In this document: piece by piece, positions 16,398 through 24,797 of the stretch | Layout of the letters: each line of letters opens with the position of its first letter | Position numbering within the stretch: the first letter of the stretch is position 1 | Assembly: GCA_013205155.1 (NCBI GenBank) | Contig: JABMMT010000168.1 | Location: 1 to 31,281 of the forward strand | Direction: 5' to 3' | Origin: Betaproteobacteria bacterium | GTDB lineage: Bacteria > Pseudomonadota > Gammaproteobacteria > Burkholderiales > Burkholderiaceae | Length of the DNA stretch: 31,281 nucleotides | Notes under the pieces: model-generated | What the model saw: the letters and a program-made list of their open reading frames with translations, nothing else | What the model was told of the DNA's origin: nothing | Database searches by the model: none | Made by a program: the position numbers and the translations under genes

Positions 16398-17489
16398 ATG
16401 AATGCAAAGAAAATTTTCAAAAACCCTAAGATTGCTGTAATACCAGGTGATGGTATTGGCAAAGAGGTTATGCCTGAGGGTCTACGTGCATTAGAGGCGG
16501 CTAATCGAAAGTTTGGGATTGGTATGCAGTTTGACCATTTTGATTTTGCAAGTTGTGATTACTATCTCAAGCATGGCAAGATGTTGCCTGATGATTGGTT
16601 TGATACTTTGATGAAGTATGACGCGATTTTCTTTGGCGCTGTCGGTATGCCAGACATCTTGCCTGATCACGTATCTTTATGGGGTAGCTTGATCCAGTTT
16701 CGTCGTGGTTTTGATCAGTATGTGAACCTACGTCCTGTTCGCCTCTTGCCTGGAGTTCCTTGCCCTTTAGCAAATCGTAAACCGGGTGATATTGACTTCT
16801 TCGTAGTTCGCGAAAATACTGAGGGTGAGTACTCCAGTGTAGGCGGCAAGATGTTTCCCGATACTGATCGAGAATTCGTCATACAGGAATCGATTTTTAC
16901 AAGACAGGGCGTCGATCGCATCTTGCAGTACGCATTTGACTTAGCTCAAAGTCGCCCTAAAAAGCATTTAACTTCAGCCACTAAATCGAATGGTATTGCC
17001 ATTACCATGCCTTATTGGGATGAGCGGGTTGTGGCCATGTCTAAAAACTTTGCGGATGTGCGAACAGATAAATATCACATTGATATTTTGGCTGCGCAAT
17101 TTGTAATGAACCCTGATCGTTTTGATGTGGTTGTTGCGAGCAATTTATTTGGAGATATCTTGTCTGATTTAGGTCCAGCTTGCACAGGAACGATTGCGGT
17201 AGCGCCATCGGGAAGCATTAATCCTGAAGGAAAATTTCCATCTTTATTTGAACCAGTGCACGGATCTGCGCCAGATATATACGGCAAGATGATTGCTAAT
17301 CCGATTGGCCAAATATGGAGTGGAGCAATGATGCTTGACCACCTAGGGTACCCTGAAGCTGGTAAAGCAATCTATTCCGCAATTGAAAAAGTGCTAGCCT
17401 CTGGGCCTGGCAATGCGCCTTTGACACCAGATGTAGGTGGCTCTGCTAAAACGGATGATTTAGGCAAGGCAATTGCTGCTGCAATCTAG
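16398..17489 (+). CDS. Tartrate dehydrogenase / D-malate dehydrogenase (decarboxylating)
   Basis: NAD-dependent beta-hydroxyacid oxidative decarboxylase. The 363-residue protein matches the tartrate/D-malate dehydrogenase branch (TtuC/DmlA) of the isopropylmalate-isocitrate dehydrogenase family. Visible features are VIPGDGIGKEVMPEG at the N-terminus, GAVGMPDILPDHVSLWG, the substrate-binding arginines in LRPVRLLPGV, FVVRENTEGEYSSVGG, and the metal-binding aspartates in NLFGDILSDLG. The coenzyme loop HGSAPDIYGK has the Asp that favours NAD over NADP. It is not leuB or icd by overall pattern. A terminator lies 24 bases after the stop. Likely reactions are tartrate to oxaloglycolate or glycerate, or D-malate to pyruvate; I cannot choose between them. 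Confidence 0.88.
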   Translation: MNAKKIFKNPKIAVIPGDGIGKEVMPEGLRALEAANRKFGIGMQFDHFDFASCDYYLKHGKMLPDDWFDTLMKYDAIFFGAVGMPDILPDHVSLWGSLIQFRRGFDQYVNLRPVRLLPGVPCPLANRKPGDIDFFVVRENTEGEYSSVGGKMFPDTDREFVIQESIFTRQGVDRILQYAFDLAQSRPKKHLTSATKSNGIAITMPYWDERVVAMSKNFADVRTDKYHIDILAAQFVMNPDRFDVVVASNLFGDILSDLGPACTGTIAVAPSGSINPEGKFPSLFEPVHGSAPDIYGKMIANPIGQIWSGAMMLDHLGYPEAGKAIYSAIEKVLASGPGNAPLTPDVGGSAKTDDLGKAIAAAI

Positions 17490-17496
17490 AAAGCAT

Positions 17497-18207
17497 TTAG
17501 CTAACGGTTTGTAAAGGACTCCAGACGGGGTCCTTTTTACTAGCCGTGGCTATTTCTACTAAGACTTTTTCATGCAGCTGACATTCATCATTACTTGCTG
17601 CAATGAACTTCAAATTCACAGGCAGTGATTTCGTATGCCCCTCAGAGTCTGTATCAACGGTATAGTCAATCAAATCGATTGATAGATCCTCTTGGCCACG
17701 CGTCATTGCTACATAGACTTCTGCTAACAATTGGGCATCTAATAGCGCACCATGAAGGGTACGATGTTGATTGCTAATAGAAAAACGCTCACACAGTGCA
17801 TCTAAAGAATTACGCTTACCAGGAAACATCTGACGAGCCTCTAGTAAGGTATCCGTTACCTTACTGGCTAAATTTCGAAACGGTGGGCGCTTTAAAAGAG
17901 CGAATTCGTTATCCAAGAATCCTAAGTCAAATGCGGCATTATGAATCACAATTTCTGCGCCATCGACAAACTCAATCAATTGTTCAACAATGTTAGAAAA
18001 GACGGGTTTATCAGATAGAAATTCTCTAGAGAGGCCATGAACCGCAAAAGCTCCTGCGTCGATATCCCGCTCAGGATTAATGTAGTAATGAAAAGTCTTA
18101 TCGGTTAGGCGTCGTCCAACCATCTCTACGCAACCGATTTCAATAATGCGATCTCCTGTTGCAGGATTTAATCCAGTTGTTTCAGTGTCAAGAATCACTT
18201 TGCGCAT
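17497..18207 (-). CDS. dnaQ: DNA polymerase III epsilon subunit (3'-5' proofreading exonuclease)
   Basis: Proofreading exonuclease of the replicative polymerase, bound to the alpha subunit. In 236 residues the DEDDh metal and catalytic set is complete: Asp7 and Glu9 (LDTETTGL), Asp94 (HNAAFDLGF), His152 and Asp157 (TLHGALLDAQLLA). The C-terminal 60 residues are the usual tail that binds alpha. The ATG shares one base with the stop of the RND pump gene (TAATG), so dnaQ translation may be coupled to that gene. No promoter of its own is obvious because the upstream DNA is pump coding sequence. Its 3' end holds the terminator of the convergent gene. Confidence 0.97.
   Translation of the reverse strand: MRKVILDTETTGLNPATGDRIIEIGCVEMVGRRLTDKTFHYYINPERDIDAGAFAVHGLSREFLSDKPVFSNIVEQLIEFVDGAEIVIHNAAFDLGFLDNEFALLKRPPFRNLASKVTDTLLEARQMFPGKRNSLDALCERFSISNQHRTLHGALLDAQLLAEVYVAMTRGQEDLSIDLIDYTVDTDSEGHTKSLPVNLKFIAASNDECQLHEKVLVEIATASKKDPVWSPLQTVS
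17513..17538 (+). terminator. Rho-independent terminator of the tartrate dehydrogenase gene, inside the dnaQ 3' end
   Basis: AAAGGACTCC (17513-17522), loop AGAC, GGGGTCCTTT (17527-17536) with one G-T pair, continuing into TTTTT (17534-17538). It stands 24 bases after the plus-strand stop but lies within the last codons of dnaQ on the minus strand. Confidence 0.75.
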
Positions 18208-21200
18208 TAGGTACCCTCAAGGACTGATGGCGGTATTTCCATTGGACCTTTGCCCGCGTATTTATCAAGGTAAAGATAAATCACAGGGGTAATAATTAAG
18301 GTAACAAACTGCGAGAGGATTAAGCCACCAGCAACACTAATACCCAAGGGTTGGCGTAACTCCGCTCCTGCGCCGATACCAAATGCAATCGGCAGGGCGC
18401 CCATCAGGGCTGCAAAGGTAGTCATCATAATAGGACGGAAACGCAAGATACACGCCTCTTTAATTGCTTTTTCAGGGCTCATGCCTTGATTACGCTGTGC
18501 ATCAAGCGCAAAGTCAATCATTAAAATGGCATTCTTTTTAACGATACCAATCAGCAGCAAAATACCAATCGAGGCAATGACTGTTAACTCAAAGCCAAAA
18601 ATACGCAATGCTAATATTGCCCCAATGGCAGCAGATGGCAAGCCCGCCAAAATAGTGAGCGGGTGAATATAACTTTCATATAAAACTCCAAGCAGAATGT
18701 AAATCACTCCAAGAGCAGCCAAAATTAAGATCACCTGGCCGGATTGATTCTCTTTAAAGACTGCTGCATCACCACCATAACTGGTAATAATAGAAGGCGG
18801 CAGACCAATTTCTTTGGTGAATTCTTCTATTTTCTTGGTTGCATCGCCAAGGAAAACATCGGGCGCTAAGTTAAATGACAGAGTCACCGCAGGTATTTGC
18901 CCTAGATGATTCACCGCGGTAGGGCCGATCGATCTAGTAAATGTTGCAACACTAGAAAGGGGAATTAATTTATCAGTAGCTCGACCGCGAACAAATATTT
19001 TATTGAGGTCAGTTTCATACTGCCGATCTTCTTTAGCAGTTTCTAAAATGACATAGTAAGTGTTGACAGGGGTGTAGATGGTCGATACTTGCTTTTCACC
19101 ATAAGATGAATACAAAGCCGAGCGAATATCGGCAATCGTAATACCTGCGCTGGCCGCCTTTTCTCGATTAATATCAATTTTGACATTCAGACCTTTTAAT
19201 TGTGAATCACTTGTAACGTCCCTAAATATCGGATCGGTACGCAGTTTTTGCATGAGCTTGTCGGCCCATTCATTGACACCATCAAAGCCAACACTTTGCA
19301 GGGTAAATTGGTAGCGACTCTTACTACTTCGACCACCAATTTGTAAATTTTGTATAGGGCGCATATACACCTGAAGCCCCGGTATTTCTCTAAATTTCAC
19401 TCTGAGATCTTCCATTACCTTAGACATCTTCGCTCGCTCGCTTTTCGGTTTGAGAACAATAAAGATGCGCCCCGTATTTTTGCCAGAGCTATTGCCGCCA
19501 CCCACAATAGAAATAGAACTTTCTACGTTTGGATCTTTACTAACGATCTCAGCTGCCTGGTCCTGAAGTTTTAACATCGAATCAAACGACATATCTTCCG
19601 ATGCTTCGGTAGTCATCAGAATTTGTCCAATGTCTTCTTCTGGAAAAAATCCCTTTGGGCTATTCATAAATAAGAAAATGGAAATAGCAAATGTAGAGAT
19701 AGCACCCCACAAAACTATCTTACGATGGTGCAATGCTAAATCGAGATAATGTATATAGGTTTTGAGCATCCAATTGAAGAAGTGATCAAATTGTTTGTTG
19801 ATAGCGAATTCTTTGGCGTGTACCCCAGGCTTAGGCAGGAAGCGACTACACAACATTGGCACTACTGTTAAAGAAACAATGGCCGATACAAAAATCGCCA
19901 AAGAAACAACTACTGCAAATTCTCTAAAGAGTAGGCCAATGGGTCCAGGCAAAAAGAAGAGAGGAATAAACACAGCAATTAATGAAATCGAAATAGAGAT
20001 AATGGTAAAGCCAACCTCTTTACTGCCCTTGAGTGACGCCTTGAGAGGGTCCATACCATTTTCAATATGACGCATGATGTTTTCTAGGACTACGATTGCA
20101 TCATCAACCACCAAACCTACTGCTAGCGTAATACCGAGCAGCGAAATATTATCAAGGCTATAGCCCATGATGTAGAGTAAAAAGAATGCGCCAATTAAAG
20201 AAATAGGCAAGCTGATTGACGGTATTAAGGTTGCTGCTGCGTGCTTTAAAAATAGGAAGATGACCAACACAACCAACAACACAGTTAAAGCAAGTGTGAC
20301 ATTCACATCATGAATCGCTTCAATAATAGATAAAGATCGATCGTTTGCCACTTGGAGCTTAATTGACTCAGGCATCTGTTTTTGAAGTTCTGGTATCAAT
20401 GCTTTAACTGATTTGACAACCTCTACAGTATTTGCATTGGGTTGTCGTAATACTGCAATTGCAATCGATCTTTCGCCATTAGAGCTGGCTAGTGTGTAGA
20501 CGTTTTCGTAACTCTCAATCACTTCAGCAACATCTTTGAGGTAAATAGGTAGACCATTTTTTTGGCTGATGATGAGATTGCCAAATTCTTCTGGTCTGAC
20601 TAATTGAGGGTTCGCGTAGATTGTGATCGATTGGCGAGGTCCATTAAGAACACCTACCGGCGTATTGGAGTTTGCCTTATTAATGGCATTAGCCACATCA
20701 TCCATGGTGAGGTTGCGGTTACCCAATGCATCAGGGCGAGCCTGCACTCGAACTGCGTAACGCTTTGCACCATAAACAATAATTTGTGCTACACCGCTAA
20801 TGGTGGACAGATTTGGTGACAGCAAATTTTCTGCATAGTCATTTAAATCGGACAAACTTACGGATGGGGAACTCAAACGCACAACTAATACAGGCGTATC
20901 AGCAGGATTGACTTTGCGGTATGACGGTGAAGTCGTCATTTCAATTGGAAGTCGTCTTTGCGCCCTCAAGAGTGCTGCCTGGACATCAACCGCTGCTTTA
21001 TCAATATCTCGGTTGTTATTAAATTCCAAGGAAATGCTAGTACTACCTAAAGAATTAACAGAGCTGATGACTTTAATACCGTCAATCGTTGAAAATTCCT
21101 TTTCCAATGGTAGTGCAACAGCGGACGCCATGTTTTCTGGAGAGGCGCCCGGTAGTGATGCGCTAACTGAAATAACGGGAGTATTAAAACTTGGTAAGGC

Positions 21201-21305
21201 CGCCACTGGAATATTGAAATATGCGACTGTACCTGCAATAACGGTTGCAAAAGAAAGCAGGACCGTCATGACGGGGCGCCGAATACATATTTCGGAAAGC
21301 GTCAT
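18207..21305 (-). CDS. RND family efflux pump, inner-membrane transporter (HAE1 type)
   Basis: Proton-driven multidrug or hydrophobic compound exporter of the HAE1 RND family, closest in pattern to MdtB/MdtC and similar pumps. Length is 1032 residues, normal. The N-terminus IRRPVMTVLLSFA begins transmembrane helix 1; the fourth helix carries the proton-relay pair Asp401-Asp402 in GLVVDDAIVVLEN. Two large periplasmic loops (about 35-335 and 570-870) contain the porter and docking domains. The second half repeats the first (GIVKKNAILMIDFAL matches the helix 10 lysine/asparagine region). It overlaps the adaptor gene upstream by ATGA and dnaQ downstream by TAATG. No outer-membrane channel gene is in the window. 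Confidence 0.95.
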   Translation of the reverse strand: MTLSEICIRRPVMTVLLSFATVIAGTVAYFNIPVAALPSFNTPVISVSASLPGASPENMASAVALPLEKEFSTIDGIKVISSVNSLGSTSISLEFNNNRDIDKAAVDVQAALLRAQRRLPIEMTTSPSYRKVNPADTPVLVVRLSSPSVSLSDLNDYAENLLSPNLSTISGVAQIIVYGAKRYAVRVQARPDALGNRNLTMDDVANAINKANSNTPVGVLNGPRQSITIYANPQLVRPEEFGNLIISQKNGLPIYLKDVAEVIESYENVYTLASSNGERSIAIAVLRQPNANTVEVVKSVKALIPELQKQMPESIKLQVANDRSLSIIEAIHDVNVTLALTVLLVVLVIFLFLKHAAATLIPSISLPISLIGAFFLLYIMGYSLDNISLLGITLAVGLVVDDAIVVLENIMRHIENGMDPLKASLKGSKEVGFTIISISISLIAVFIPLFFLPGPIGLLFREFAVVVSLAIFVSAIVSLTVVPMLCSRFLPKPGVHAKEFAINKQFDHFFNWMLKTYIHYLDLALHHRKIVLWGAISTFAISIFLFMNSPKGFFPEEDIGQILMTTEASEDMSFDSMLKLQDQAAEIVSKDPNVESSISIVGGGNSSGKNTGRIFIVLKPKSERAKMSKVMEDLRVKFREIPGLQVYMRPIQNLQIGGRSSKSRYQFTLQSVGFDGVNEWADKLMQKLRTDPIFRDVTSDSQLKGLNVKIDINREKAASAGITIADIRSALYSSYGEKQVSTIYTPVNTYYVILETAKEDRQYETDLNKIFVRGRATDKLIPLSSVATFTRSIGPTAVNHLGQIPAVTLSFNLAPDVFLGDATKKIEEFTKEIGLPPSIITSYGGDAAVFKENQSGQVILILAALGVIYILLGVLYESYIHPLTILAGLPSAAIGAILALRIFGFELTVIASIGILLLIGIVKKNAILMIDFALDAQRNQGMSPEKAIKEACILRFRPIMMTTFAALMGALPIAFGIGAGAELRQPLGISVAGGLILSQFVTLIITPVIYLYLDKYAGKGPMEIPPSVLEGT

Positions 21306-22600
21306 TTTTTCTCGGATGCAGGTGGGTTTTGAGGAGCGGCGTCTTTAGTTTTAGCTTCGCGTACTTTGCTGCCAGGACGGAGATTTTGTTTACCTTCTAC
21401 TACTACCTTATCGCCCGCTTCAATTCCAGTAACGACTGTAGTACCCTGGAATTCGTAAACTACTTTTACCGGCTTTGCTACAGCCTTACCTTCGTTATCC
21501 ACTGTAAATACAATTTTTCCTCTAGGATTTATGATAATTGCCTCTGAAGGAACCGAGAGGGCATCTTTTAGAGTATTCGCTACTAAAGATACACGAGCAA
21601 ACTGACCCGGAAGAATGCTCATGGACTTATTGGGGATTTGTGCTTTGACTCTGACCGCTGCAATTGAAGGGTCTACTTGATTGTCGATCACAAGCACCTT
21701 ACCTTCATACGCTTTCTTGCCAGAATCACCCACTGTGACTTTGACAGTCAGAGGCTCTCCATCTAATTGATTTTCAAGCAGAATAGGGATGTCTTTTTCA
21801 GGTATTACAAACTGAACATTAATGGGATTTAGTTGAGTAATAGTCACCATCGACCCAACACTCGATGTTGCAGTTGAGCTGGTAGCGGTTGTGACGACGT
21901 TACTCGCTTGTACTAAAGAACCAGGGAACACATTCACAATTCCAGCACGTCCAGTAATAGGAGAGCGAATCGAATCGAAGGATAACTGAACTTCAGCTGA
22001 GCGGGCTGCTGCCTGAGCAGCCTTAGCATTAGCCAAGGAGGTTTCTAGACCCGCTTTAGAAATAAAGTTTTTGCTGACGAGTTCAGTAGCGCGCAAATAT
22101 TGTTTTTGGGCATCTTCAGCTAAGGCCTTTAGTCTTTCATAGTTAGCAGTGTCATTGCGATTATCGAGTGTAAATAAAAGATCACCAGCTTTGACTTCCT
22201 GACCATCTTTAACATGAATTTTGGCGACTGTATTGGTCACCATAGGTCTGATATCGACAATGGCATTTGAGACCATCGTGCCAGTGGCTTCAATCACGAG
22301 CGGAATATCTTTCTTCTCAACCACAATAGTACTTACTGTCGTGGGTCCACCAGCTTTTGCGGACTTAGCGACTGGCGGATAAAAATAATCATAGGTTTTT
22401 GAACCTGCGAACAAAATAATGATCACAATGAAGATGCGCCATTTGAAGCCGAGAATAAAAGACTTTATGGACCCAAAAGAAATAGGCGAGATACGTGGTG
22501 AAATTTTTTGCCATAGAGCACAAACACGAGACATTAAATACCCAAAAACTTGCGCAACCTTAGTGGGTATTTTGTTTAATGTAGATTCTATTTTTGACAC
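21302..22600 (-). CDS. RND efflux pump periplasmic adaptor (membrane fusion protein)
   Basis: Adaptor that links the RND pump to an outer-membrane channel. The 432-residue protein shows a signal-anchor helix at about residues 54-68 (RIFIVIIILFAG), then the barrel-sandwich (lipoyl-like) half IHVKDGQEVKAGDLLFTLD, a helical hairpin at about 150-210, and the second half SPITGRAGIVNVFPGSLV, followed by beta-barrel domains. The first 53 residues form an unusually long, basic cytoplasmic leader before the anchor. The annotated start is GTG at 22600; an internal ATG (residue 23) is an alternative that would shorten this leader. It overlaps the pump gene by four bases. The adaptor is anchored, not lipidated. 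Confidence 0.93.
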   Translation of the reverse strand: MSKIESTLNKIPTKVAQVFGYLMSRVCALWQKISPRISPISFGSIKSFILGFKWRIFIVIIILFAGSKTYDYFYPPVAKSAKAGGPTTVSTIVVEKKDIPLVIEATGTMVSNAIVDIRPMVTNTVAKIHVKDGQEVKAGDLLFTLDNRNDTANYERLKALAEDAQKQYLRATELVSKNFISKAGLETSLANAKAAQAAARSAEVQLSFDSIRSPITGRAGIVNVFPGSLVQASNVVTTATSSTATSSVGSMVTITQLNPINVQFVIPEKDIPILLENQLDGEPLTVKVTVGDSGKKAYEGKVLVIDNQVDPSIAAVRVKAQIPNKSMSILPGQFARVSLVANTLKDALSVPSEAIIINPRGKIVFTVDNEGKAVAKPVKVVYEFQGTTVVTGIEAGDKVVVEGKQNLRPGSKVREAKTKDAAPQNPPASEKK

Positions 22601-22646
22601 GGCTTCATTTTCTTAATTTTTAGCATTCTAATGGGGTTTTTGCTAT

Positions 22647-22712
22647 TTAGAGTGCCAGTGTATTTTCTCACGGGGGTTAAAGAAGAGCTTGTTCAATGCT
22701 TATACACTCTAA
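22647..22712. repeat. Inverted repeat between rnhA and the efflux operon
   Basis: TTAGAGTG (22647-22654) and CACTCTAA (22705-22712) are a perfect 8-bp inverted repeat spaced 50 bases apart. The right arm covers the rnhA stop codon. Next to the left arm (22657-22663) is AGTGTAT, which can also pair with ATACACT at 22702-22708, so two alternative foldings exist. No T-run follows on either strand, so it is not a standard terminator. Role unknown. Confidence 0.45.
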
Positions 22713-23173
22713 GGTAAAAACTCTTCAGCTCCTTTGTTGGCGAGCTGATCAGCCAGCTCATTACCTGGATCTCCAGTATGACCCTTAACCCAGTGCCACG
22801 AAATCTCATGGTTCGGAATCAGGGCGTCCAATTCTTGCCATAAATCAGCATTTTTTACAGGGGACTTGGCTGCCGTCTTCCAGCCACGCTGTTTCCAGCC
22901 CTGGAGCCACTCTGTAACTCCCTTTTGAACATATTGAGAGTCCGTCCAGAGCTCGACAGCACTAGATTGTTTAAGGGCTTTCAAGGCAAAAATAACAGCA
23001 CTCATTTCCATCCGATTATTGGTGGTGTGCTTTGCACCCCCATGCAGGTGCTTTTCATGATTTCCAGAGCGTAAAACGACACCCCAGCCGCCAGGCCCTG
23101 GATTTCCTTTGCATGCACCATCTGTATAGATAACGACATGCGGTAGATGATGACTGATCTTGGCGTGTGACAT
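22709..23173 (-). CDS. rnhA: Ribonuclease HI
   Basis: Degrades the RNA strand of RNA-DNA hybrids such as R-loops and primers. In 154 residues the full catalytic set is visible: Asp18 (YTDGACKGNPGPGG), Glu56 (NNRMEMSAV), Asp78 (LWTDSQYV), His132 (VKGHTGDPG) and Asp142 (NELADQLA). The basic handle region with Trp pairs (WLQGWKQRGWK) of the long bacterial form is present. It follows the methyltransferase gene by four bases on the same strand, so both are probably one transcript. In E. coli rnhA is also next to yafS and dnaQ. Confidence 0.97.
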   Translation of the reverse strand: MSHAKISHHLPHVVIYTDGACKGNPGPGGWGVVLRSGNHEKHLHGGAKHTTNNRMEMSAVIFALKALKQSSAVELWTDSQYVQKGVTEWLQGWKQRGWKTAAKSPVKNADLWQELDALIPNHEISWHWVKGHTGDPGNELADQLANKGAEEFLP

Positions 23174-23177
23174 AGCC

Positions 23178-23981
23178 CTACTGTAATGGGTCTTGTTTGA
23201 GATTGCTTCCCTCTGCAGCGGGGCTTAAAGGGGCAATTTTGGGGATAAGACTAGTCTGCACCTTGCCAATAAGACGTATTCCTTGATGGCGTTTAATAGC
23301 GGAAACAATGAAAATGGCGCCAAAAATAGGCCACCATCGGTTACCCATCGGCTCCAGGTAGTCCATTCTGGAGATACCTTGGCCTTGGAGGGGCAGTTTA
23401 TAACAGCCAAAATGGCCTCTATCTAAGGAAAAGTTGAGTAATTGCAACCAATCTTTGATTCTGATCAGACTAATGAACTGACCATCACGCGGTAAATAAG
23501 GGCTGCCAATTAGTCTACTAATGTATTGGCGAGCCCCCCACAGGCTTGCTGGGTTAAATCCAGAGATGACTAAGCGACCCTCAGGGCGAAGGACGCGATC
23601 AATCTCACGCAGTATTTGGTGAGGATCAGCTGCAAATTCCAGAACGTGGGGCAAAACAATCAAATCAATACTTTCACTGGCAAAAGGCAGTTCGGTACTA
23701 TCACCCTCAATACAATGCCAATTTGGAGATAGTTTAGGGGGCATGTTGTTATTAGCATGAACCAAAATGGCATGCAAGGGCATTCGATTCTCCCGCAAGC
23801 AATTCATTTGGGGTAGCCCAACTTGGACTGCATGATAGCCAAAAACGTTATCTACGATCTGATCAAAGCAAGTTTGCTCCCACTGCAAGACATATTGACC
23901 TGGCGGGGATTGTAGCCATCCCTCCCATGAGCTCCATGGGTATGCAGGGGGCTGAGTAGGGGCGGGTGGGGTTGGTATCAT
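23178..23981 (-). CDS. SAM-dependent methyltransferase, YafS-like
   Basis: Class I methyltransferase-fold protein of 267 residues. It has the post-motif I acidic segment CIEGDSTELPFASESIDLIVLP followed by HVLEFAADPHQILREIDRVL and RPEGRLVISGFNPASLWG, which are typical of the type 11 family. The usual glycine-rich SAM loop near residues 45-55 is weak (HAVQVGLPQM), as in E. coli YafS. Position between rnhA and gloB is the same as yafS. Substrate is unknown. Its ATG lies only 6 bases from the divergent gloB ATG, so promoters must sit within the other gene or the starts are leaderless. Catalytic activity is not assured given the poor motif I. Confidence 0.85.
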   Translation of the reverse strand: MIPTPPAPTQPPAYPWSSWEGWLQSPPGQYVLQWEQTCFDQIVDNVFGYHAVQVGLPQMNCLRENRMPLHAILVHANNNMPPKLSPNWHCIEGDSTELPFASESIDLIVLPHVLEFAADPHQILREIDRVLRPEGRLVISGFNPASLWGARQYISRLIGSPYLPRDGQFISLIRIKDWLQLLNFSLDRGHFGCYKLPLQGQGISRMDYLEPMGNRWWPIFGAIFIVSAIKRHQGIRLIGKVQTSLIPKIAPLSPAAEGSNLKQDPLQ

Positions 23982-23987
23982 AGGAGT

Positions 23988-24797
23988 ATGGATAAGAATA
24001 CTTTATTGCAAGTCTGGCCTATACCCGCCTTTGATGATAATTACATTTGGTGTGTACATGACGGACATTTTGCATTGGTTGTAGATCCAGGCGATGCAGG
24101 CCCAGTTTTGAATTACTTAGCCCAAGAAAAATTATCCCTTACCGGAATACTGGTTACTCACCATCATGCTGATCATACTGGCGGGATTTTGGAATTATTA
24201 AATACCCTAGGAACTTCAATTCCTGTGTATGGTCCCACTAACAATGAAATACCCGGTCGAACTATAGCAATGATGGAGGGCGACAAGTTCGATATTGTTT
24301 CTCCTCGAATCAGCTTGAGTGTTCTTGAAGTTCCAGGTCATACCCTTGATCATATTGCTTACTTTGCAAATGTGCAGACGAATAGTCCTGAGCCCATACT
24401 CTTATGTGGAGATACCTTATTTGCTTCTGGCTGTGGGCGCCTATTCGAAGGCACGCCCACTCAAATGACTTTGTCTCTGGCCAAGTTTGCCGCTTTACCG
24501 AAAAACACTTTGGTGTACTGCACACATGAATACACCCTCTCTAATATCCGCTTTGCTTTAGCAGTGGAGCCCAATAATCGTCAATTGATAGAGTGGTCAG
24601 AAAAAGCACAAGCATTGCGTGCACAAAATATACCTACCTTACCAACCACGATCGCTCAAGAGCTGCAAACGAATCCCTTTATGCGATGTGACCAAGCTGA
24701 TGTGGTTGCGGCTGCCAAAGAAATTTCAGGGCAGCAAAACTTGCCCAGTACGGCGCATGTCTTGGCTGCCATCAGGGCCTGGAAAGATCGCTTCTGA
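23988..24797 (+). CDS. gloB: Hydroxyacylglutathione hydrolase (glyoxalase II)
   Basis: Second step of the glutathione-dependent methylglyoxal detoxification: splits S-D-lactoylglutathione to D-lactate and glutathione. A metallo-beta-lactamase fold protein with the di-metal ligand set: His58, His60, Asp62 and His63 in THHHADH, His118 in VPGHTLDH, Asp142 in LLCGDTLF, and His180 in YCTHEYT. Length 269 residues, normal. The AGGAG upstream is only one base from the ATG, too close for a normal ribosome-binding site. No other in-frame start codon is available in the DNA just upstream. The stop overlaps the mltD ATG by one base (TGATG), so mltD is probably coupled. Confidence 0.96.
   Translation: MDKNTLLQVWPIPAFDDNYIWCVHDGHFALVVDPGDAGPVLNYLAQEKLSLTGILVTHHHADHTGGILELLNTLGTSIPVYGPTNNEIPGRTIAMMEGDKFDIVSPRISLSVLEVPGHTLDHIAYFANVQTNSPEPILLCGDTLFASGCGRLFEGTPTQMTLSLAKFAALPKNTLVYCTHEYTLSNIRFALAVEPNNRQLIEWSEKAQALRAQNIPTLPTTIAQELQTNPFMRCDQADVVAAAKEISGQQNLPSTAHVLAAIRAWKDRF

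Noticed and set aside
20908..21348. Plus-strand frame of 146 codons opposite the RND pump 5' end
   Set aside because: Antisense shadow of a well-conserved gene; no start signal and no protein-like pattern.
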